Positions 59,503 through 64,000 of a DNA stretch of 64,000 nt are shown here, in pieces. Within the stretch, counting starts at the first letter, position 1; each line of letters starts with the position of its first letter. Position numbers and translations under genes: made by a program. The stretch is from the NCBI GenBank assembly GCA_949288585.1, contig CASEKR010000017.1:1-64000 (forward strand), written 5' to 3'. The notes under the pieces were generated by a model, which saw nothing but the letters and a program-made list of their open reading frames with translations, did not search any database and had not been told where the DNA came from. The DNA is from an uncultured Bacteroides sp. GTDB lineage: Bacteria; Bacteroidota; Bacteroidia; Bacteroidales; Bacteroidaceae.

Positions 59503-60546
59503 TTAGTTGTTTTCCGGACGGAGCTTGCGCACGGTCACGGCCGTCTGCCACATCTCGCTCTCGCGCAACGCCTTCAGTTCGGCGTTCAGCTTCTCGCGGT
59601 AGTCGGGCTGCGAGTTGCTGTCGATGCTGATTTGTGCTTCATTGCCGGTTTCCACGCTGTGGTAGAGCTTCTCCATGACGGGCTTGATGGCGTCGTGGAA
59701 CGGTCCCATCCAATCCAATGCGCCGCGTTGCGCGGTGGTGGAGCAGTTGGCGTACATCCAGTCCATGCCATTCTTCGCGAAGAGCGGCATCAGCGACTGG
59801 GTCAGTTCCTCCACCGTCTCGTTGAAGGCTTCGGAAGGCGTGTGCCCGTGTTCGCGCAACACCTCGTACTGGGCCAGCAGCAAGCCTTGGATGGCGCCCA
59901 TCAGCGAGCCGCGTTCGCCCGTCAGGTCGGAGTAAACCTCACGCTTGAAGGTGGTCTCGAACAGGTAGCCCGAGCCGATGCCGATGCCGAAGGCCAGCGT
60001 GCGCTCCGTGGCGCGCCCCGTGGCGTCCTGGTAGACGGCATAGGAACTGTTCAGGCCACGGCCTTCGAGGAACATCGTGCGCAGCGACGTGCCCGAACCC
60101 TTCGGGGCCACCATGATGACGTCGATGTCGGCAGGCGGGATGATGTTGGTCCGCTCCTTGTATGTGATGCCGAAGCCGTGGCTGAAGTACAGGGCCTTTC
60201 CGGCTGTCAGATACGGTTTGACCTTGGGCCAGATGGCTATCTGCGCGGCGTCGCTTAGCAACATGCAGACGATGGTGCCCTTCTTGGCGGCCTCTTCGAT
60301 GGAGAAGAGCGTCTCGCCCGGCACCCATCCGTCGGCCACGGCCTTGTCATACGTCTTGCCTTCGCGCTGGCCCACGATGACGTTGAAGCCATTGTCGCGC
60401 AGGTTGCACGCTTGTCCGGGGCCTTGCACGCCGTAGCCCAGTACGGCGATGGTCTCGTCCTTCAGGATTTCGCGTGCCTTCTCTAAGGGAAACTCTTCGC
60501 GGGTAACGACATTCTCCATTACGCCGCCAAAATTCATTTGTGCCAT
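59503..60546 (-). CDS. ilvC: ketol-acid reductoisomerase
   Basis: A 347-residue NADPH-dependent enzyme of valine/isoleucine synthesis. The nucleotide site AVLGYGVQGPGQACNLRDNG lies near residue 35-54. The metal/active-site regions FSHGFGITY, VAPKGSGTSLR and the later KPVMEKLYHSVETGNEA are present. Length fits the class I form. It is the last gene of the ilv run and is separated from the thioesterase gene by 40 bp. Confidence 0.97.
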   Translation of the reverse strand: MAQMNFGGVMENVVTREEFPLEKAREILKDETIAVLGYGVQGPGQACNLRDNGFNVIVGQREGKTYDKAVADGWVPGETLFSIEEAAKKGTIVCMLLSDAAQIAIWPKVKPYLTAGKALYFSHGFGITYKERTNIIPPADIDVIMVAPKGSGTSLRTMFLEGRGLNSSYAVYQDATGRATERTLAFGIGIGSGYLFETTFKREVYSDLTGERGSLMGAIQGLLLAQYEVLREHGHTPSEAFNETVEELTQSLMPLFAKNGMDWMYANCSTTAQRGALDWMGPFHDAIKPVMEKLYHSVETGNEAQISIDSNSQPDYREKLNAELKALRESEMWQTAVTVRKLRPENN

Positions 60547-60586
60547 TGTTTCTTGTCTTTTAGTTGATTGTTATAAATGTATTTGG

Positions 60587-61339
60587 TTACTTGTCGAAAA
60601 TAATCTTCGCCCGGCACACCGTCTCCCCGCCGTTCTTGCGGATTTCGGCGTCATAGGTGCCGGCTTCTGCTTCGCGGTCTACGTAGAAGGAGAGGGTGTC
60701 GTCGTAATAGCTCTCGGCCACGTAGGCCATCTCGAAGCGGCGCACGCGTTGCGTGCGGTACATGTCCAAGGGGAAGAGGTCGAGGATGTGTTCGATGTAG
60801 CGGATGCTGTTCACATGGCCGTTGACGTCGATGTCGCTATACTTCGCCCGCAGGGAGGCGGTTGCCTCTTCGGAGTGCACCTTGATGCGTGATGGCGTGT
60901 CGATGGGGCAAGGCTCGTCGCAGATGAAGTCGCGGATGCTCCCCCCGTTCACACTCAGCAGGTCGATGGGCCGCCGGGTGTGCATGTTGATCATTGCCCA
61001 TACCGAGCGGGCGTAGCCAATGGGGCGTCCGTCTTTGTCGCGGATGGCGTAGTTGCGGTTGGTGAAGAGGCGGTAAACGTCTTCCACCCACGTGTCGATG
61101 GAGAACGATTCATACTGGTAGGGCATCTCCTCCATCTCGATGGCCAGGCGCGAGAGCACCCAGGTATAGTTCTCTTCGTTCACCGTGGCCATGCCGAAAC
61201 CGCGTTCGCTGGCGTGGAAGCCGGCGCAATTCAGCAGGTGGTTGCCCAGCACACCCAATGTAAGCCGTCCCGTGAAGTCCACGTGGAAAGGCTCGGCCAC
61301 AAACTTATAAGTGCCTATCTTGTTCTTGTTCTCGTTCAT
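60587..61339 (-). CDS. acyl-ACP thioesterase
   Basis: A 250-residue FatA/FatB-type thioesterase with tandem hot-dog domains: NTYKFVAEPFHVDFTGRLTL in parts (FHVDFTGRLTLGVLGN), YEMASF-like SRLAIEMEEM, and SDIDVNGHVNSIRYIEHILD, carrying the catalytic Asn/His pair region. It releases fatty acids from acyl carrier protein. Its place inside the ilv operon, with a 4-bp overlap to ilvN, is conserved in Bacteroides. Branched precursors from the ilv pathway also seed branched fatty acids, so a link is plausible but unproven. Confidence 0.9.
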   Translation of the reverse strand: MNENKNKIGTYKFVAEPFHVDFTGRLTLGVLGNHLLNCAGFHASERGFGMATVNEENYTWVLSRLAIEMEEMPYQYESFSIDTWVEDVYRLFTNRNYAIRDKDGRPIGYARSVWAMINMHTRRPIDLLSVNGGSIRDFICDEPCPIDTPSRIKVHSEEATASLRAKYSDIDVNGHVNSIRYIEHILDLFPLDMYRTQRVRRFEMAYVAESYYDDTLSFYVDREAEAGTYDAEIRKNGGETVCRAKIIFDK

Positions 61340-61908
61340 GCTTCTTCTCCTTCCTTCGCGGTGTAGGTCCTACGATACTTGGCTTCGCGCTCGTCCAGGT
61401 ATTCATTCACCCGTTCGAAGCAACTGGTGGTGATGGCCACGCGCCCCGAACGGACAAACTGGAGCACGCATCCCAAGGCCTGCAACTCGCCGTAGAGTTG
61501 GGTGATTTCCTCGCTCATGCCGTTCTTCTCGACAATGGAGAACACGGGGTTCACCTCGACTATCCTTGCATGGCATTTGCGGATGACCTTGGAAACATCG
61601 GGCTTCTCTTCTAATACGGGCGTGGCCAGCTTGTAGAGGGCTATCTCGTGCTGGTAGATTTCCTCGTCGGTGAAGTAATGTGCCTGCAGCACGTCCATCT
61701 TCTTCTCTATCTGCTTCACCACCTTTTCGATGGTATCCTTGTCCGTCCACGCGGTGATGGTGTACTTGTGCACTCCCTGGATAGAGGAGGCCGACACGTT
61801 CAGGCTCTCGATGTTGATTTGCCGACGGGTGAACACGGCAGTCACCTGATTCAGAAGGCCCGCCCTGTTCTCCGAATGTACGATGATGGTATATAGTTTC
61901 TTGTCCAT
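61336..61908 (-). CDS. ilvN: acetolactate synthase small subunit
   Basis: A 190-residue regulatory subunit. The ACT domain (LYTIIVHSENRAGLLNQVTAVF, in parts IIVHSENRAGLLNQV) occupies residues 3-75. The C-terminal half follows (RIVEVNPVFSIVEKNG). It binds the branched-chain amino acids that inhibit the catalytic subunit. Longer than the shortest bacterial forms but normal for this group. It is separated from ilvB by a 7-bp-word gap and overlaps the thioesterase start by 4 bp. Confidence 0.95.
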   Translation of the reverse strand: MDKKLYTIIVHSENRAGLLNQVTAVFTRRQINIESLNVSASSIQGVHKYTITAWTDKDTIEKVVKQIEKKMDVLQAHYFTDEEIYQHEIALYKLATPVLEEKPDVSKVIRKCHARIVEVNPVFSIVEKNGMSEEITQLYGELQALGCVLQFVRSGRVAITTSCFERVNEYLDEREAKYRRTYTAKEGEEA

Positions 61909-61997
61909 AACTTTTTAATTGACAATTGATAATTGACAATTGACAATTAGTGAATCTTTTTTAATTGACAATTGTTCATTGTCAATTGTCCATTGTT
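61909..61997. repeat. facing 7-bp word repeats between ilvB and ilvN
   Basis: On the minus strand CAATGGA, CAATTGA, CAATGAA, CAATTGT, CAATTAA run first, then reverse words AATTGTC, AATTGTC, AATTATC, AATTGTC up to ilvN. The two sides can pair. Period 7, a third word family. Confidence 0.85.
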
Positions 61998-63743
61998 TTA
62001 GCATTCCAACAGCATTTGGTTGACCGAACCTCCGGGCGGTGTCATCGGCAATACATTGCCTTCTTCCACCACGCAGGTCTCCAGCAGGAATGGCCCGTCG
62101 GTGGCCAGCATCTCGGCAATGGCTTCGTGCAATTCCTCGCGGGTCATCACCCGTCGGGCGGGGATGCCATAGGCGGCGGCAATTTGCAGGTAGTCAGGAT
62201 TGAGCATCGGGGTGAACGAATAGCGTCCGCCGAAGAACATGGCCTGCCACTGGCGCACGTTGCCTAGGAAGTTGTTGTTGAGCATAATCATCTTCACGGG
62301 GGCATTCTGCTCCATGATGGTGCCCAATTCTTGCAGGTTCATCTGGAAACCTCCGTCGCCCATGAAAACGCATACTGTCCTGTCGGGTCGTCCGAAGGTA
62401 GCGCCAATGGCCGCCGGCATCCCGAAGCCCATCGTGCCCAATCCGCCGGAGGTGACGATGCTGCGCTCCTTATAATATTGGAAGTAGCGGGCGGACATCA
62501 TCTGGTTTTGACCCACATCCGTCACCAGGATGGCTTCGCCTTGCGTGGCGTCGCTCACGGCACGCACCACTTCGCCCATGCTCAGTGTCTCACCTGCGGG
62601 ATGCAGTTCGGGACGGATGACTTTCTCTTCCTCCACTTCTTCGTAGGGGCGGAAGCTCTCTAACCATTCCTCGTGGGTAGCGGGGTGCAGGAGGGCAGTC
62701 ACCATCGGGAGGGTCATTTTGCAGTCGCCCAATACGGCCACATCCGTCTTGATGTTTTTGTCAATCTCAGCCGGGTCGATGTCGAAGTGGATAATCTTGG
62801 CTTGGCGGGCGTAGGTCTCTACATTGCCCGTCACGCGGTCGTCGAAGCGCATCCCCACGGCTATCAGCACATCGCACTTGTTGGTGTTGATGTTTGGCCC
62901 CAGGTTGCCGTGCATACCCAGCATCCCCTTGTTGAGCGGATGATCGGTGGGCAGGGCGGAGAGTCCTAATAACGTGCGTGCTGCCGGTATCCCCGCTTTC
63001 TCGATGAAGGCACGGAGTTCAGCTTGCGCATTGCCCAGTTCCACGCCTTGGCCTACGAGAACCAAGGGGCGTTCGGCGTTGTTTATCAACTCTGCAGCTT
63101 GGCGGATGGCCTCCTCGTCCGGGTCGGGCACGGGTTGGTAGCTGCGGATATAATCCAACTTCGTGGGGCGGTAGTCCGTCTTGTCTGTCTGGGCGTTCTT
63201 GGCGAAGTCCAGCACCACAGGCCCCGGTCGTCCGCTCTTGGCGATATAGAAAGCACGGGCCACAGCCCATGCCACATCTTCCGCACGGCGTATCTGGTAG
63301 CTCCACTTGGTGATGGGCTGCGTGACGCCCACCAAATCCACTTCCTGGAAAGCGTCCGTGCCAAGGAAGCCCGTGCCCACCTGTCCGGCAATGACCACGA
63401 TGGGCGTGCTGTCTATCATGGCGTCCGCAATGCCTGTGATGGTGTTGGTGGCACCGGGACCGCTGGTCACTAGGCATACGCCTACCCGGCCAGACACGCG
63501 GGCATAGCCCTGTGCGGCGTGGGTAGCGCCCTGCTCGTGGCGCACCAAGATGTGGTTCAATGTCTTCCGATGGTCGTAGAGCGCGTCGAACACGGGCATG
63601 ATGCTTCCGCCCGGATAGCCGAAGAGCGTGTCTACGCCTTGGTATTCCAACGAGCGCATCAAGGCTTCTGCACCGGTGATGAAGCCTTCAGAGGGGCCTT
63701 CGTGCCGTCCCAGTTCAACGGGCTTTTGAGGTTGATTGTTCAT
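61998..63743 (-). CDS. ilvB: acetolactate synthase large subunit
   Basis: A 581-residue ThDP enzyme joining two pyruvates or pyruvate and 2-ketobutyrate. FGYPGGSIMPVFDAL near residue 40, the catalytic Glu in VRHEQGATHAAQG, GPGATNTITGI, and the ThDP motif FMGDGGFQMNLQEL with VKMIMLNNN are intact. It lies between ilvD (36 bp upstream) and ilvN on the minus strand. The length is normal. It needs ilvN for feedback control. Confidence 0.97.
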   Translation of the reverse strand: MNNQPQKPVELGRHEGPSEGFITGAEALMRSLEYQGVDTLFGYPGGSIMPVFDALYDHRKTLNHILVRHEQGATHAAQGYARVSGRVGVCLVTSGPGATNTITGIADAMIDSTPIVVIAGQVGTGFLGTDAFQEVDLVGVTQPITKWSYQIRRAEDVAWAVARAFYIAKSGRPGPVVLDFAKNAQTDKTDYRPTKLDYIRSYQPVPDPDEEAIRQAAELINNAERPLVLVGQGVELGNAQAELRAFIEKAGIPAARTLLGLSALPTDHPLNKGMLGMHGNLGPNINTNKCDVLIAVGMRFDDRVTGNVETYARQAKIIHFDIDPAEIDKNIKTDVAVLGDCKMTLPMVTALLHPATHEEWLESFRPYEEVEEEKVIRPELHPAGETLSMGEVVRAVSDATQGEAILVTDVGQNQMMSARYFQYYKERSIVTSGGLGTMGFGMPAAIGATFGRPDRTVCVFMGDGGFQMNLQELGTIMEQNAPVKMIMLNNNFLGNVRQWQAMFFGGRYSFTPMLNPDYLQIAAAYGIPARRVMTREELHEAIAEMLATDGPFLLETCVVEEGNVLPMTPPGGSVNQMLLEC

Positions 63744-63779
63744 ATCTTCTTGTATCTAATCTATGCTTGTCTTTATTCC

Positions 63780-64000
63780 TTAAATCAGTCTCACGCCTCC
63801 CTTGTCCGCCGAGCTGACCATGGCTGCGTAGGCTCTCAATGCTTTCGACACCTCGCGTTGGCGGGTGACGGGCGTTGCCGGACGTGCGGCCAGTTCCTCG
63901 TCCGTCAGGCGGACATTGATGGTGCGGTTGGGGATGTCTATCTCGATGATGTCCCCGTCCTGTACCTTGCCGATGTTTCCTCCGGCGGCGGCTTCGGGCG
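63780..64000 (-). CDS. ilvD: dihydroxy-acid dehydratase, C-terminal part only
   Basis: The last 73 codons of a gene running off the window. The readable end contains [20 protein letters not shown] and [10 protein letters not shown], then closes with [23 protein letters not shown] sequence (here quoted as [16 protein letters not shown]). This is the C-terminus of IlvD, an iron-sulfur enzyme of branched-chain amino acid synthesis. The active-site part lies beyond the edge and is not visible. It is the first visible gene of the ilvD-ilvB-ilvN-thioesterase-ilvC run. Confidence 0.95.
   Translation of the reverse strand, partial: PEAAAGGNIGKVQDGDIIEIDIPNRTINVRLTDEELAARPATPVTRQREVSKALRAYAAMVSSADKGGVRLI

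Overview
The window is chromosomal DNA of a Bacteroidales bacterium, most likely a gut Bacteroidaceae relative with unusually GC-rich genes. Three things support this. Promoters carry the Bacteroidetes -7 box TAnnTTTG, and one also has a TTTG box 20 bp upstream. Ribosome-binding sites are weak. The gene content is typical of the group: phoH/purC/menG/aroE, obgE/adk/hpt, pdxA/sigma-54 regulator/lptE/secG, and ilvD/ilvB/ilvN/thioesterase/ilvC, together with DUF5723, DUF4831, DUF3256 and DUF6922 families. The species cannot be named from the sequence.

Layout. 0-10 kb (minus): phoH, a RecQ-type helicase fused to a phosphoribosyltransferase, a DprA-like protein, purC, menaquinone methyltransferase, a lipoprotein, aroE, a hydrolase, and a TPM/LemA pair. 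10-16 kb: a RelE/ParE toxin-antitoxin pair, a B3/B4-domain protein, a laccase-domain protein and obgE. A DUF6922/AbiEii-type pair follows, then adk and hpt. 16-26 kb: envelope proteins, a dead VapC remnant, NAD(P)HX repair enzyme, truA, an EamA transporter and an HU-type protein. 26-32 kb: YitT, pfkA, a secreted GH65 enzyme, ispH and cmk. 32-39 kb: a complete TetR-TolC-HlyD-ABC export operon of YbhGFSR type. 39-50 kb: TonB-like protein, polyprenyl synthase, TatD, tRNA-Ser, rlmN, pdxA, sigma-54 activator, lptE, secG, MFS and PqqD. 50-56 kb: DUF4831, a three-gene steroid/bile-acid module and fumarase. 56-64 kb: tmRNA, a UPF1-type helicase, a second HU-type protein and the branched-chain amino acid operon, cut by the window edge in ilvD.

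The strongest metabolic find is 51.4-54.3 kb: a steroid 5-alpha-reductase homologue, an Old-Yellow-Enzyme reductase and a short-chain dehydrogenase in one operon. This matches the 5AR/5BR/3beta-HSDH sets linked to isoallolithocholic acid and other reduced steroids in gut Bacteroidales. The strongest conflict-type candidate is the helicase-phosphoribosyltransferase plus DprA pair at 5.9-9.1 kb, placed directly behind phoH.

The most unexpected feature is in the intergenic DNA. At least seven gaps carry arrays whose unit sequence is private to the locus but whose period is always 22-24 bp, usually with an internal dyad. Six other gaps, all between co-directional genes, carry 7-bp words, usually as facing copies able to form hairpins. 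Both HU-type genes have a 22-24 bp array immediately upstream, and two arrays with unrelated units share one flanking sequence. I do not recognise a named family for these repeats.
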